Part shown: in pieces, positions 10,806-24,309 of the stretch
How the letters are laid out: each line of letters begins with the position of its first letter
Numbering within the stretch: the stretch's first letter is position 1
NCBI GenBank assembly: GCA_947503115.1
Contig: CANNCS010000002.1
Coordinates: 1 to 64,000 of the forward strand
Origin: an uncultured Marivita sp.
GTDB taxonomy: Bacteria; Pseudomonadota; Alphaproteobacteria; Rhodobacterales; Rhodobacteraceae
Reading direction: 5' to 3'
Length of the DNA: 64,000 nt
Program-made: the position numbers and the translations under genes
Notes under the pieces: generated by a model
What the model was told of the DNA's origin: nothing
The model's database searches: none
What the model saw: only the letters and a program-made list of their open reading frames with translations

Positions 10806-13800
10806 TCATTCTGCAGCGATCCCCTCAAGGCGATCTTCCAGAGCGTCGGCAGCGTCTTGCAACGCCGCCAGCATTTCGGCATCGGGATGCCAATAGTTGC
10901 GGTCGTGGGCTTCAAGCAGACGGTTTGCCATGCGGCTCGATGCGGTCGGGTTCAGGTCCGCCAAACGCGCGCGCATGTCTTCGTCCAGAACGAAAGTCTC
11001 ACTCAGACGCTGATAGACCCAAGGTTCCACTTTACCGGTGGTGGCGGACCAACCCATCGTGTTGGTCACTTGCGCCTCGATCTGGCGCACACCTTCTGCA
11101 CCATGCTTAAGCATGCCTTCGAACCATTTTGGGTTCAGGCTGCGCGACCGCGTTTCCAATGCGACCTGATCCTGAAGTGTGCGCACCTTGCCTTTGCCAC
11201 GCGTGGTGTCTGAAATGTAGATCGCCGCTTCCTGACCACCGCGTGCGCGTTTCACCGCGCGGGAAATCCCACCCAGCGTGTCGAAGTAGTGATCGACGGT
11301 GGTCACTCCCAGTTCCACGGACTCAAGATTTTGGTACGCCACATCGACAGTCTTTAGCGTTTCCTGAAGCAGCGCAGGGTTGGCGGCCGCCTTACCATTC
11401 ACACCGTAGGCAAAGGATTTCCGCGCCTCGTAAGCATCGGCCAGTTCGTCTTCGTCGCCAAATGCAGAACTGTCGACCAGTGCATTAACGTTCGCCCCGT
11501 ATGCCCCTTCGGCGTTCGAGAACACACGCAGAGCGGCAGTTTCCAGATCAACGCCGTTTTCTTGCGCATAGACCCACGCATGTGCGCGGATGTAGTTCAG
11601 CTCTAGCGGCTCGTCCGCCTCAGCCGCCTTCTTGGCAGCCTCTGCCAGCATACGCGTCTGCAAGGGTAGAAGATCGCGGAAAATCCCAGACAAGGTCATA
11701 ACAACGTCGATGCGCGGACGACCAAGTTCTTCCAGCGGAATAAGGTCAGCACCCGAGATCCGACCAAAACTGTCAAATCGTGGTTTAGCGCCAATGAGCG
11801 CCAAGGCTTGCGCCAACGGTGCGCCGTCAGATTTGATGTTGTCCGACCCCCACAAAACCAACGCCACGGTACGCGGCAGGGTCTTGTGCGTGGCCAACAA
11901 AAGTTCGGCTTGCTTCGCGCCATCTCGGCAAGCGAACTCGGTCGGCATGCGGAATGGATCAAACGCGTGAATGTTGCGGCCCGTCGGCAGAACATCTGTC
12001 GACCGGATCAGATCACCTCCCGGTACGGGTGGGGTAAAACGTCCAGCCATGGCGCGTAAAAGACCAGCAAGCTCTGTCTCTTCCTGCAACAATGCATCAA
12101 CCCGCGCTTTGGTTGCGTCATCCGCATTGTCGATCAACCTGAGATATTCCGCTCGGGCACCGTCGCTAAAGGTCTTACCGACAATGTGCAGCCCATCGGG
12201 AATAAGCGCGTCTTCGGTCTCCAACAGCTTGAGCCACAACACGTCGGGTTCCGTCCCCTGCATGTCAACGGCTTCAGCTTGTTCAGCAATAAGCGTCTCT
12301 AATTCAGCCCGTTCGTGGTCCGAAGGATCAAGAGACCGCCAGCGCGTCAGGCTGTCCTTAAGCTCCTGAAGACCCTTATAGAGACCGGATTGTGCCAATG
12401 GCGGAGTCAGATGCGTAACCGTTACCGCACCGGACCGACGTTTGGCTAACGATGCTTCGGACGGGTTGTTGGAGGCATAGAGATACACGTTTGGCATCTC
12501 ACCAATCAAACGATCAGGCCAGTCGCGCGCACCAAGTCCAGCCTGCTTGCCCGGCATGAATTCCAGCGCGCCGTGCATGCCGAAATGCAGCACTACATCT
12601 GCACAGAAGGTGTTGCGCATCCACAGATAGAACGTCACGAAAGCATGGGTCGGTGCAAATCCGCGTTCGAACAGCAACCGCATCGGGTCGCCTTCGTGGC
12701 CGAAGGTAGGCTGAACGCCGATAAACACCTTGCCGAATTGTGCCCCCAGAACAAACACACCCCGCCCGTCAGACTGGATCTTTCCCGGTGCCGGACCCCA
12801 AACCGCTTCGATGGCTTTCAGAGGCGGCGTGTTGCGCACGATGTCGTCTGCGCTGACATGGGCGGCGACATTGGCCTCTTGGCCATATTGCTTGGCATTG
12901 CCGTCAAGAACGGCAGCCCGCAGCGCATCAACGGTTTCTGGTGGGTCAATGTCGTACCCATCGGCCTTCATCGCGTGAAGCGTATTAAACAAAGATTCAA
13001 AGACGCTGAGATATGCCGCCGTACCAACGGCACCCGCATTCGGCGGGAACCCAAACAGGACAATCGCAACGTTCTTGTCGGCATTCTGCTTGCGCCTTAG
13101 CGTGGCCTGACGCAGCGCCTTTTCGGCAAGGCTATCGATCCGTTCACGGCAGGGCGCCATCGCTTTGCTTTGCGCGTCGCAGGGGCATTGGTAGTGGCAC
13201 CCTTTGCACCCATCTGGCCCATGACGCCCCCCAAAAACGGTTGGGCTCGTTGCGCCGTCCAATTCAGGCAACGCGATCAACATAGTCGTTTCAATCGGGC
13301 CGAGACCCTGTTCGCCATTCGCCCATTGTCCCAAAGTCTGAAACTCAAGCGGATGTGCCGCGATGTAAGGGATGTCGAGGTCCGTAAGAACGCCAATCGC
13401 GGCGTTGCTGTCATTGTAAGCTGGACCGCCAACAAGGCTGAATCCGGTCAAAGACACCATCGTGTCGATTGTTGTCCTCCCATCCTTGCGAAAGAACTCG
13501 GCAATTGCTGGACGGCCATCCAGACCACCGGCAAATGCAGGGACGACCGCCATACCTTTGGCTTCGAACGCGCGGATCACCGCATCGTAATGTGCAGTGT
13601 CATTGGCCAGCACATATGACCGCATCAACAGTAGGCCGATGGTCGCCTTTACCTTGGCCGGCCGCGGTAAATCAGCAAGGTCAGTGGCAATTCGATTGGG
13701 CAAATCCGGGTGATACAGAGCCACATCTGGGTATTCAATCGGCGCCTCAGCCACAGAACCCAGCCACTCGTCACGGCCCCGGGCATACTTGCCCAGCAGA

Positions 13801-14364
13801 TACCGGACCATTGATTCAATATTGTCGTCAGAACCACCAAGCCAATACTGCATCACAAGGAACCACGAACGCAGATCCTGCGCCTTGCCAGGCACCATCT
13901 TGAGAAGCTTGGGCAAGCGGCGCAATTGCTGCATCCGCTTTTCGCCCTTTTCAACTTCAGAGTCGTCCGACTTAGGCTTGAGCGACTTGAGGATCTTCAT
14001 CAACCCAGACGCGGGTTTGCTCATGTCAAGCTTGCCGATCTTCGTCAGTTTGATGATTTCGGCATCTGCGATGACACCAACCATGCCATCGACTTTATCC
14101 CGAACCGCACGCAAATCGTCGATGATTGGCTTTATATGCTCTTCAAGAAACAGAAGGTTTGCCACGACCATATCTGCATTGGCGATCGCTGACCGTGCTT
14201 CGGTCAAAGCTTCCGGCGTTTCGGCCCATTCAGCCGCCGCATGCACCGATACGCTCAGACCAGGAAAATCGCGCGCTAGGTTCACAGAGGCCCGTGCCAC
14301 AGGTCCAGCCGAATGGCTGTCCAATGTGATGATGGCGATGTTATACGCCCGGGCTTCAGTGAAA

Positions 14365-14375
<11 letters not shown>
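10806..14375 (-). CDS. bchH: Magnesium chelatase, large subunit
   Basis: The porphyrin-binding subunit that inserts Mg2+ into protoporphyrin IX together with BchI and BchD (encoded at 45-48 kb). It is 1189 residues from the ATG at 14375, matching the usual ~1190-1250. The start [20 protein letters not shown] fits the family N-terminus; a more upstream ATG (14423) would lie within bchB and is less likely. Conserved CobN-like segments include [19 protein letters not shown] and [20 protein letters not shown]. The start overlaps bchB by 11 bp. Confidence 0.97.
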
Positions 14376-17710
<3,335 letters not shown>

Positions 17711-17761
17711 GTCTGCGATTCCGTCCTTGTTCCCTAAAAAGTATCTACTGGTGGCGCCAAG

Positions 17762-17801
17762 TGTCAATTAAAACTTACACACATGACCAGTGAGATTTAC
17801 A
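17762..17801 (-). promoter_or_regulatory. bchF promoter with a PpsR operator pair
   Basis: TGTCAATTAAAACTTACA (17762-17779) is a perfect TGT-N12-ACA PpsR/CrtJ palindrome. A second, imperfect copy (TGA-N12-ACA) is at 17784-17801, 22 bp on, about two helical turns. On the minus strand the first site contains TTGACA, and GATACT lies 16 bp downstream, giving a plausible -35/-10 for bchF. This is the expected control point for the whole bchF-cycA operon. Confidence 0.75.
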
Positions 17802-17906
17802 CCTCCTGAGATCTCGGACTGATTCTCGAAACGCCGAGGATAGCCATATAATTTTGGGGTTTGTCCGGTATCTATCGCGTTGAAAGGAAAGCTGAACGAT
17901 ACTCTG

Positions 17907-17970
17907 TGTCAATTATCTTTGACATTTTCGGTCGAGAATCAGAAACTATAGATGTCTGATGTGCTTGACA
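17907..17970 (+). promoter_or_regulatory. Two PpsR sites upstream of ppaA
   Basis: TGTCAATTATCTTTGACA (17907-17924) and TGTCTGATGTGCTTGACA (17953-17970) both fit TGT-N12-ACA exactly and lie 46 bp apart, the second ending 34 bp before the ppaA start. The wider spacing differs from the 22-26 bp pairs elsewhere and could allow looping or weaker control. The 294 bp between bchF and ppaA (17711-18004) hold both this array and the bchF array. Confidence 0.7.
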
Positions 17971-18004
17971 TGTGTCCTGCATTATCGGTTGCGAGGATGT
18001 GACA

Positions 18005-18790
18005 ATGGCAAATGACCATACCGACGATCGCGTGTCTTCCGAGGAGGGAAGACTCGACATCTCTGCTTTGGCGTCAACCGTTCTCTCTGTCATAAGCGAT
18101 AAGGGCGATGAGGGTGCTCAAACAATCCGGAACAGTGTGATTCAGAAGTTGGTGGATGTTGCGCTCCAGCCAGGTGCATTTAACGCCGAACTGCTTCTTG
18201 AGGATCTCAAGGACCGCAGGATCAGTCCCGACCAAATCGTCGATATCTATATTCCCCAAGCTGCACGCGAAATGGGTCGTATGTGGTCGGAAGACATTAT
18301 TGGCTTTGCCAAGGTGACAATCGCCACCGCACGCTTGCAAGGTCTATTAACAATGCTCGCACCGCCTTGGACGGCAAAGCCAACCGAGATCGCAAACGGG
18401 ACCAACGTGCTCTTGCTGCTTCAGGGCAATGACAGTCACACACTTGGGCCGCACGTCGCAACTGCGCAGATGCGACGTGCCGGCGCTTCGGTGCGAATTC
18501 TGTTCGGAGCTCGTGATGAAACCATCATCAGAGCGCTGTCAGAAGAAAGTTACGATATGGTTCTGTTTTCGGGGTCACGCCCCGACGCGCTTGCATCAAT
18601 CGCAAAGTTGGTTAAACGCATAAGGACCGGTGTTTTGGCACCCCCGCCGTTGGTTCTGGGAGGAATTGTTCTGAACCTCGCGGACGGAGTCAAAGAGAAG
18701 ACTGATGTTGATCTGGTGACAAACGATGTGAAGGTTGCGTTGAAGCTGTGCCAAAAGAACAAGTCCAGAAGCAGGTCTTTGACGCGGTAA
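18005..18790 (+). CDS. ppaA: PpaA/AerR, B12-binding antirepressor of PpsR
   Basis: A cobalamin-binding photoreceptor-type regulator that modulates PpsR/CrtJ activity in purple bacteria. It is 261 residues from the ATG at 18005, which has GAGG 8 nt upstream. The N-terminal half is helical; the C-terminal half is a B12-binding (SCHIC-like) domain with LLLQGNDSHTLGPHVATAQM near residue 140, including the likely cobalt-ligand histidine, and LVLGGIVLNLADGV near residue 220. The stop overlaps the ppsR start by one base (TAATG), the conserved regulator pair. Confidence 0.9.
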   Translation: MANDHTDDRVSSEEGRLDISALASTVLSVISDKGDEGAQTIRNSVIQKLVDVALQPGAFNAELLLEDLKDRRISPDQIVDIYIPQAAREMGRMWSEDIIGFAKVTIATARLQGLLTMLAPPWTAKPTEIANGTNVLLLLQGNDSHTLGPHVATAQMRRAGASVRILFGARDETIIRALSEESYDMVLFSGSRPDALASIAKLVKRIRTGVLAPPPLVLGGIVLNLADGVKEKTDVDLVTNDVKVALKLCQKNKSRSRSLTR

Positions 18791-20211
18791 TGAACACAAG
18801 TGGGTCCAGTTTCTGGAGTAGCGGATCCGTTCCACTTATCGACGCCGAGGTCTTGTCGAGTATCATTACCGTTGCGTCTGACATAGCGCTCGTGGTGTCA
18901 CGTGGCGGCAAAGTGCTGTCGGTCATGATCAACCCGAACGAGACATCTTTTGGTAAGTTGAACCATTGGGAGGGACGCCCTCTGATGGATTTTCTGACCC
19001 GCGAAAGTCACCCCAAGATCGAAGCCGTTATGGAGTTGATGGAAAAGGGCGAAACACCATCCCGATCCATCGAACTTAACCACACGGACAACGCGGTTTG
19101 GGAATTCCCGGTTCGGTACAGTTTTCATCCATTTGGTTCTGACGGCTCATTCCTCATGCTGGGGCGCGACCTTCGTCCGATCGCAGAGACGCAGCAACAG
19201 CTTGTGCAGGCGCAAATGTCGCTTGAACAAGGATACGAAGCGCGACGCGAATTCGATTCACGGTATCGCTTGTTGCTAAGAACGGTCCGAGACAACATCG
19301 TTTTCGTTTCAGTCAATGACGGCAAGATCAAAGATTTGAACGACCCGGCGGCGACACTTTTGCAGTCCAGCCGAGATGATTTGATTGGCACAAGCTTCGC
19401 GCAAGAATTTCGTGACAAGCGAACAGAAGAATTTACGGAAGCACTGATCAACGCGTCTATTTCGGAAAGTAACGCGAGCCTCGAAGTTCAATCTCGCCGA
19501 GGACGCCAACGCGTTATGATCACGCCACAGGTGTTCCGCGCCGCGGGCGAGCGCATTCTGATCTGTCGCCTTACCACGTCCGATGAAACAACAGCACGGA
19601 TCGACAACCTGTCGCAGAATCTTTCTGTTGTGTTCGAAAAGGGGCCGGACGCGTTTGTGTTCACATCGGCCACAGGCACGATAGAAGCCTGCAACGATGC
19701 GTTTTTGGACCTTGTCGACGCTGCGCACGCGGTCGATGTGCGGGGTCGCAGCTTTTCGGACTTCCTTGGTCGCGGTCAGATCGACATGAGCGTGTTGGTC
19801 GAAAACGCCCGCCGCACCGGTCAAATGCGGATGTATTCCACCAAGCTGCTTAATGATTTCGGGGCAAAGACTCCGGTCGAAATGTCCGTCACTTTCTTTG
19901 AAGATCGTAGCGAACCGACGCTGGGCTTTGTCATCCGCGACATCAGCCGAGTCGACACAATGCGCAAGGCGCCACTTCATACCAGCGAAGAATCAAACCG
20001 CAATGTGATGGAGTTGGTCGGGTCCGCCACCCTTAAAGAAATTGTCTCGGAAACCACGGACGTTGTCGAAAAGATGTGTATCGAGACCGCTGTTAGCCTG
20101 ACCCGGAACAACCGTGTGGCCGCAGCCGAGATGCTTGGGCTGTCCAGACAGAGCCTTTATGTCAAGCTTCGCAAGTACGGCTTGCTGAACAAGGATGGTG
20201 ACGGCGAATGA
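18790..20211 (+). CDS. ppsR: PpsR/CrtJ, redox-responsive repressor of photosynthesis genes
   Basis: The aerobic repressor of bch and crt operons that binds TGT-N12-ACA palindromes. It is 473 residues from ATG 18790, coupled to ppaA by TAATG. Three PAS-type domains (about residues 15-130, 155-270, 275-395) joined by a helical Q-rich linker precede a FIS-type helix-turn-helix (RVAAAEMLGLSRQSLYVKL, about residues 440-458). Two cysteines, C259 (ILICRLTT) and C430 (VEKMCIET), sit where the redox cysteines of Rhodobacter PpsR/CrtJ occur. Its own predicted targets are the operators listed here. Confidence 0.95.
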   Translation: MNTSGSSFWSSGSVPLIDAEVLSSIITVASDIALVVSRGGKVLSVMINPNETSFGKLNHWEGRPLMDFLTRESHPKIEAVMELMEKGETPSRSIELNHTDNAVWEFPVRYSFHPFGSDGSFLMLGRDLRPIAETQQQLVQAQMSLEQGYEARREFDSRYRLLLRTVRDNIVFVSVNDGKIKDLNDPAATLLQSSRDDLIGTSFAQEFRDKRTEEFTEALINASISESNASLEVQSRRGRQRVMITPQVFRAAGERILICRLTTSDETTARIDNLSQNLSVVFEKGPDAFVFTSATGTIEACNDAFLDLVDAAHAVDVRGRSFSDFLGRGQIDMSVLVENARRTGQMRMYSTKLLNDFGAKTPVEMSVTFFEDRSEPTLGFVIRDISRVDTMRKAPLHTSEESNRNVMELVGSATLKEIVSETTDVVEKMCIETAVSLTRNNRVAAAEMLGLSRQSLYVKLRKYGLLNKDGDGE

Positions 20212-20284
20212 CGCTGCCATAGCGTCTGTACGTCCTATTTAATTCCTAATTTGACCGCGCTGTTTCACTTGATGTGAATCGATT

Positions 20285-20326
20285 TGTCGTGTCTAGTTTA
20301 CACATGACTGTCAGCATTAGTTTACA
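20285..20326 (+). promoter_or_regulatory. PpsR operator pair spanning the bchG start codon
   Basis: TGTCGTGTCTAGTTTACA (20285-20302) and TGTCAGCATTAGTTTACA (20309-20326) are both perfect TGT-N12-ACA sites, 24 bp apart. The likely bchG ATG (20304-20306) lies between them, so the second site is inside codons 2-8. A weak TTGACC (20251-20256) could serve as a -35, with transcription starting just before the operators. Alternatively bchG is read through from ppsR. Confidence 0.75.
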
Positions 20327-21209
20327 CAACGATCGCTATCCTGCCCCTTCAGCCATGCTGGAACTGATCAAACCCGTCACATGGTTCCCGCCGATGTGGG
20401 CCTATGCGTGCGGGGCCGTGGCCTCGGGTGTGGCCATCACCGAACACCTTGGCCTTCTTATTGTCGGCGTGATCCTTGCCGGTCCAGTGGTCTGCGGAAT
20501 GAGCCAAGCCGCCAACGATTGGTGCGACCGACACGTCGATGCGATTAACGAACCGAATCGACCCATTCCTTCGGGTCGTATCCCCGGGCGATGGGGATTG
20601 TGGATCGCGCTTGCGATGTCGACACTGTCACTGGCTTTGGGCGCGACCTTGGGAACCTGGGGTTTCATCGCAACTGTCGTCGGAGTGATTGCAGCTTGGG
20701 CATATTCCGTCGAACCAATCCGACTAAAGCGGTCCGGCTGGTTCGGACCGGGTTTGGTCGGGCTGTCCTATGAATCCCTGCCGTGGTTCACCGGAGCCGC
20801 CGTTCTCAGTCAGACGCTCCCTTCGGGACCAATTATCCTGATCGCGTTACTCTATGGGATCGGTGCGCATGGGATCATGACACTCAACGACTTTAAGGCG
20901 CTCGAAGGTGACGCACAGATGGGAGTGAATTCACTACCTGTCACACTAGGGCCGGAAAAGGCGGCCAAGGTCGCCTGCTGCGTGATGATCGCTCCGCAGG
21001 TTTTTGTCATTCTTGCTTTGGCGAAATGGGGGCAATCCACACACGCCGCGATTGTTCTATTACTCATGCTGGGCCAGCTTTGGGCCATGTCCGTCATGCT
21101 CAAAGACCCAAAGGCAAAAGCGCCTTGGTATAATGCAACAGGCGTCCTGATGTATGTCTCTGGCATGATGGTTTCGGCCTTTGCCCTCCGCGCGATGGGA
21201 GTTGTCTGA
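20304..21209 (+). CDS. bchG: Bacteriochlorophyll synthase (esterase of bacteriochlorophyllide)
   Basis: Attaches geranylgeranyl diphosphate to bacteriochlorophyllide a at the membrane (UbiA prenyltransferase family). It is 301 residues with about eight transmembrane segments. The substrate Asp-rich motif is GMSQAANDWCDRHVDAINEP near residue 65; the second is TLNDFKALEGDAQ near residue 196. The start MTVSISLHNDRYPAPSAMLE resembles, from memory, the Rhodobacter BchG N-terminus, so ATG 20304 is preferred over 20355. No clear ribosome binding site precedes either. The stop overlaps the next gene by one base. Confidence 0.94.
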   Translation: MTVSISLHNDRYPAPSAMLELIKPVTWFPPMWAYACGAVASGVAITEHLGLLIVGVILAGPVVCGMSQAANDWCDRHVDAINEPNRPIPSGRIPGRWGLWIALAMSTLSLALGATLGTWGFIATVVGVIAAWAYSVEPIRLKRSGWFGPGLVGLSYESLPWFTGAAVLSQTLPSGPIILIALLYGIGAHGIMTLNDFKALEGDAQMGVNSLPVTLGPEKAAKVACCVMIAPQVFVILALAKWGQSTHAAIVLLLMLGQLWAMSVMLKDPKAKAPWYNATGVLMYVSGMMVSAFALRAMGVV

Positions 21210-22489
21210 TGACTTTAGGTTGGCTTGCCATTGTTCGACTTGGTCTGGTCCAAATGGCTCTTGGTGCCATCGTTGTGCTCACCACATCCACGCTCAACCG
21301 TCTGATGGTTGTCGAACTGGCGTTGCCCGCCGTTCTGCCGGGCATGTTGGTCGGGCTGCATTACGGAATCCAGATCACACGACCCAATTGGGGGTTCCTG
21401 TCGGATAAGGGCGGCAATCGCACACGTTGGATTCTGCGGGGCATGGTCATTCTTGCAGCCGGTGGCGTGCTGGCCGCGCTGGGCGTTGTCGAGATGGCGA
21501 CCAGCTATGCGGTTGGTCTGGCGATGTCGGTTCTGGCCTATGCGCTGATTGGCCTTGGTGCTGGCGCTGCGGGTACGTCCGTCCTCGCACTGCTTGCCAC
21601 AGCAACCGCACCGCACCGCCGCGCAGCAGCTGCCACGATCACCTGGCTGATGATGATCTTTGGCATTGCAATGACCGCCGGTGTCGTTGGTCAATTGCTT
21701 GATCCCTACACGCCCGCAGTTCTGATCGAAGTGGTCACAGGTGTCGCCCTCGCCGCATTGGCGATCACGGTTCTAGCAACATGGCGCATCGAACGCGGTG
21801 TCGAAGCGGCACCAGAACCCGATCCCGTACCCTTCCGCGAAGGATTGGCCGAGGTTTGGGCCGAACCCAAAGCGCGGCTGTTCACGATCTTTGTCTTCCT
21901 GTCGATGACCGCCTACTTCATGCAGGAACTGATCCTTGAGCCCTATGCGGGCCTCGTCTTTGGCTTCACCCCCGGCGAAAGCACCACGCTGTCCGGCATC
22001 CAAAATGGTGGCGTATTCTTGGGCATGTTGACGGTTGGCATCGCCGCAACCGCGCTGCGCTTTGGCTGTCTTCGCAACTGGGTGATTGGCGGTTGTCTAG
22101 GATCGGCCGCCAGCTTGTGCGTGATCGCCATTCTCGGCGGTTATGCCCTGTCCGAGACTCTGTTACCCGCCGTCTTCGCCTTAGGCTTTTTTAATGGCGC
22201 CTTCGCCGTCGCTGCTATCGGGTCGATGATGGCATTGGCAGGCGAAGGTCGGGAAAAGCGCGAAGGCACGCGAATGGGCCTGTGGGGCGCAGCGCAAGCC
22301 ATCGCGGCTGGTTTCGGTGGCCTGACCGGTGCAGCCGCCGCAGACGTTATGCGGACAATGACCACCGACGCGCCGGCCTTTGGCGCCGTTTTTGTATTTG
22401 AAGCTGGGTTGTTCCTGTGCGCTGCTTTCATGGCTCTGCGCATTATGGAGGGCAGCCCTGCACAAGCCGAACTGATCGCAGGAGAATGA
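21209..22489 (+). CDS. PucC/BCH2-family membrane protein (Orf428/LhaB-like)
   Basis: A 426-residue MFS-type transporter with about twelve transmembrane segments, homologous to LhaA and to the gene between bchG and bchP in Rhodobacter (orf428). Family marks are LVVLTTSTLNRLMVVELALP-like residues 23-40, ITRPNWGFLSDKGGNRTRW near residue 55 and GTRMGLWGAAQAIAAGFGG near residue 355. It probably helps pigment delivery or light-harvesting assembly; direct evidence for this paralogue is thin. The ATG overlaps the bchG stop, and bchP follows after 2 bp. Confidence 0.88.
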   Translation: MTLGWLAIVRLGLVQMALGAIVVLTTSTLNRLMVVELALPAVLPGMLVGLHYGIQITRPNWGFLSDKGGNRTRWILRGMVILAAGGVLAALGVVEMATSYAVGLAMSVLAYALIGLGAGAAGTSVLALLATATAPHRRAAAATITWLMMIFGIAMTAGVVGQLLDPYTPAVLIEVVTGVALAALAITVLATWRIERGVEAAPEPDPVPFREGLAEVWAEPKARLFTIFVFLSMTAYFMQELILEPYAGLVFGFTPGESTTLSGIQNGGVFLGMLTVGIAATALRFGCLRNWVIGGCLGSAASLCVIAILGGYALSETLLPAVFALGFFNGAFAVAAIGSMMALAGEGREKREGTRMGLWGAAQAIAAGFGGLTGAAAADVMRTMTTDAPAFGAVFVFEAGLFLCAAFMALRIMEGSPAQAELIAGE

Positions 22490-22491
22490 CC

Positions 22492-23676
22492 ATGTATGAC
22501 GTCGTTGTTGTAGGCGGTGGCCCATGCGGTGCAACAGCCGCCGAGGATTTGGCCCGTTCGGGGTACAAAGTCGCGATGCTTGATCGTGAAGGCCGAATCA
22601 AACCCTGCGGGGGCGCCATTCCCCCGCGCCTGATGCAGGACTTTGACATTGGGGAGGATCAGCTTGTCGCGAAGGTGAACACCGCTCGAATGATTTCGCC
22701 AACCGGGCGGCACGTCGATATCCCGATTGAAAACGGGTTCGTTGGAATGGTCGATCGCAAAGATTTTGACCCTTTCCTGCGGGACCGCGCAGTGAACGCC
22801 GGCGCACAGAAATTTACTGGGACTTATGTCCGGATCGAACGCGACACTGCCAAGAAAACGCGGTCGATCATCTACCGCGACAAGGAAAGCGGCGAAGAGC
22901 GGGCGCTTGAAACCAAGCTGATAATTGGCGCCGATGGTGCCAATTCCCGCGTGGCCCGAGACGAAATTCCCGGTGGAGACAAGGTGCCATTGGTCTTTGC
23001 CTATCACGAGATCATCGCCGCACCGGAAAAGAACGATGTCTACGACCCTGTACGTTGCGACGTGATCTACGATGGCGCAATCAGCCCCGACTTTTACGGT
23101 TGGGTTTTCCCTCATGGCGGCACAACCTCAGTCGGAATGGGGACATATGTGCAAAGCGTAAACCTCAAGGAAGCAACCGCTGCCTTGCGCGAGGCGTCTG
23201 GCCTTACCAATTGCGAGACGCTCCGCAAGGAAGGTGCGCCCATTCCGCTGAAGCCCCTGAACAAGTGGGATAACGGGAATGATGTTTTGGTTGCGGGCGA
23301 TGCGGCAGGTGTCGTTGCGCCCTCAAGCGGTGAAGGCATTTACTATGCGATGATCTGTGGGCGTCATGCCGCAACCGCCTGCGCGGCAGCATTGAAAACT
23401 GGCAAGATCAAGAACCTGACACTGGCCCGCAAGCTGTTCATGAAAGAGCACAAGATGGTGTTCCGAGTATTGGGCCAGATGCAAGACGCCTACTACAAAA
23501 GCGACTCACGCAGGGAACGCTTTGTGTCCCTGTGTCACGATGTCGATGTTCAAAAGCTCACCTTTGAGGCGTATATGAACAAAAAGCTCGTGAAAGCACG
23601 GCCCATGGCGCACCTGAAGATCGGCTTCAAGAACGCGCGTCACTTATTGGGACTTGTGCGGGAGACACATGTATGA
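22492..23676 (+). CDS. bchP: Geranylgeranyl reductase (bacteriochlorophyll/phytyl)
   Basis: A flavoprotein that reduces three double bonds of the geranylgeranyl tail to give phytylated bacteriochlorophyll a. It is 394 residues. The N-terminal FAD-binding motif is VVVVGGGPCGATAAEDLA (residues 4-21) and the second FAD segment is NDVLVAGDAAGVVAPSSGEG near residue 263. ATG 22492 is chosen because AGGAG lies about 7 nt upstream; the ATG at 22486 overlaps that site. It overlaps idi by 4 bp. Confidence 0.95.
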   Translation: MYDVVVVGGGPCGATAAEDLARSGYKVAMLDREGRIKPCGGAIPPRLMQDFDIGEDQLVAKVNTARMISPTGRHVDIPIENGFVGMVDRKDFDPFLRDRAVNAGAQKFTGTYVRIERDTAKKTRSIIYRDKESGEERALETKLIIGADGANSRVARDEIPGGDKVPLVFAYHEIIAAPEKNDVYDPVRCDVIYDGAISPDFYGWVFPHGGTTSVGMGTYVQSVNLKEATAALREASGLTNCETLRKEGAPIPLKPLNKWDNGNDVLVAGDAAGVVAPSSGEGIYYAMICGRHAATACAAALKTGKIKNLTLARKLFMKEHKMVFRVLGQMQDAYYKSDSRRERFVSLCHDVDVQKLTFEAYMNKKLVKARPMAHLKIGFKNARHLLGLVRETHV

Positions 23677-24221
23677 CGCAAACTCTGATCCCTGCTTGGC
23701 GTGGAGACACGCTCGAGCCCGTTGAAAAGCTCGACGCTCACATTCGAGGTCTCAAACACAAAGCGATCTCTGTGTTTGTGCTGCGCGGGGATGAGATTCT
23801 GATCCAGCGGCGTGCGATGGGAAAATACCACACACCGGGATTATGGGCGAACACATGCTGCACCCATCCGAACTGGAAGGAAAGCAGCTTGGCCTGTGCC
23901 AACCGCCGCCTGAATGAAGAACTGGGTATCACCGGTCTGGCCCTCGATTACCGAGACCGCGTTGAGTATCGCGCCGACGTGGGTGGTGGTTTGATTGAAC
24001 ACGAGGTTGTCGATATCTTCGTGGCCGAAGTCGAGAAAGCACCGAAAGTGTCGCTCAATCCCGACGAAGTCATGGCGACGCGATGGGTACGCTATGGCGA
24101 TTTGGTGCAAGAAGTGGTTAAGGAACCTAGCCGCTTTACCCCCTGGTTGCGCATTTACCTTGACACATACGCGCCACAAATCTTCGGAAAGCTGGCGGTT
24201 TCCTGCGTAAACCCAGCATAA
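23673..24221 (+). CDS. idi: Isopentenyl-diphosphate delta-isomerase, type I
   Basis: Interconverts IPP and DMAPP for carotenoid and geranylgeranyl synthesis. The 182-residue Nudix-fold protein has the active-site cysteine stretch NTCCTHP (about residues 64-70) and the Nudix-like segment SLACANRRLNEELGI. The metal/catalytic glutamate region is VEYRADVGGGLIEHEVVDIF. It is the last gene of the ppaA-ppsR-bchG-bchP-idi run, after which there is an 88-bp gap without an obvious terminator. Confidence 0.95.
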   Translation: MTQTLIPAWRGDTLEPVEKLDAHIRGLKHKAISVFVLRGDEILIQRRAMGKYHTPGLWANTCCTHPNWKESSLACANRRLNEELGITGLALDYRDRVEYRADVGGGLIEHEVVDIFVAEVEKAPKVSLNPDEVMATRWVRYGDLVQEVVKEPSRFTPWLRIYLDTYAPQIFGKLAVSCVNPA

Positions 24222-24309
24222 AATAGCTAATTTTAAACACATTCGCTCCTGTTTCTTGCCCTAGTCTTTCCCTAGACATTTACTTGGGGCTCGAACTGGG
24301 GAGTTTGAG

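Noticed and set aside
17965-17970. TTGACA before ppaA as a -35 promoter element
   Set aside because: It is part of a PpsR half-site (TGACA) and only 34 bp from the start codon, with no -10 at the right distance; other operators contain the same hexamer for the same reason.
22141-23115. 324-residue open frame on the minus strand
   Set aside because: Antisense to bchP and the end of the PucC-family gene; no domain is visible.
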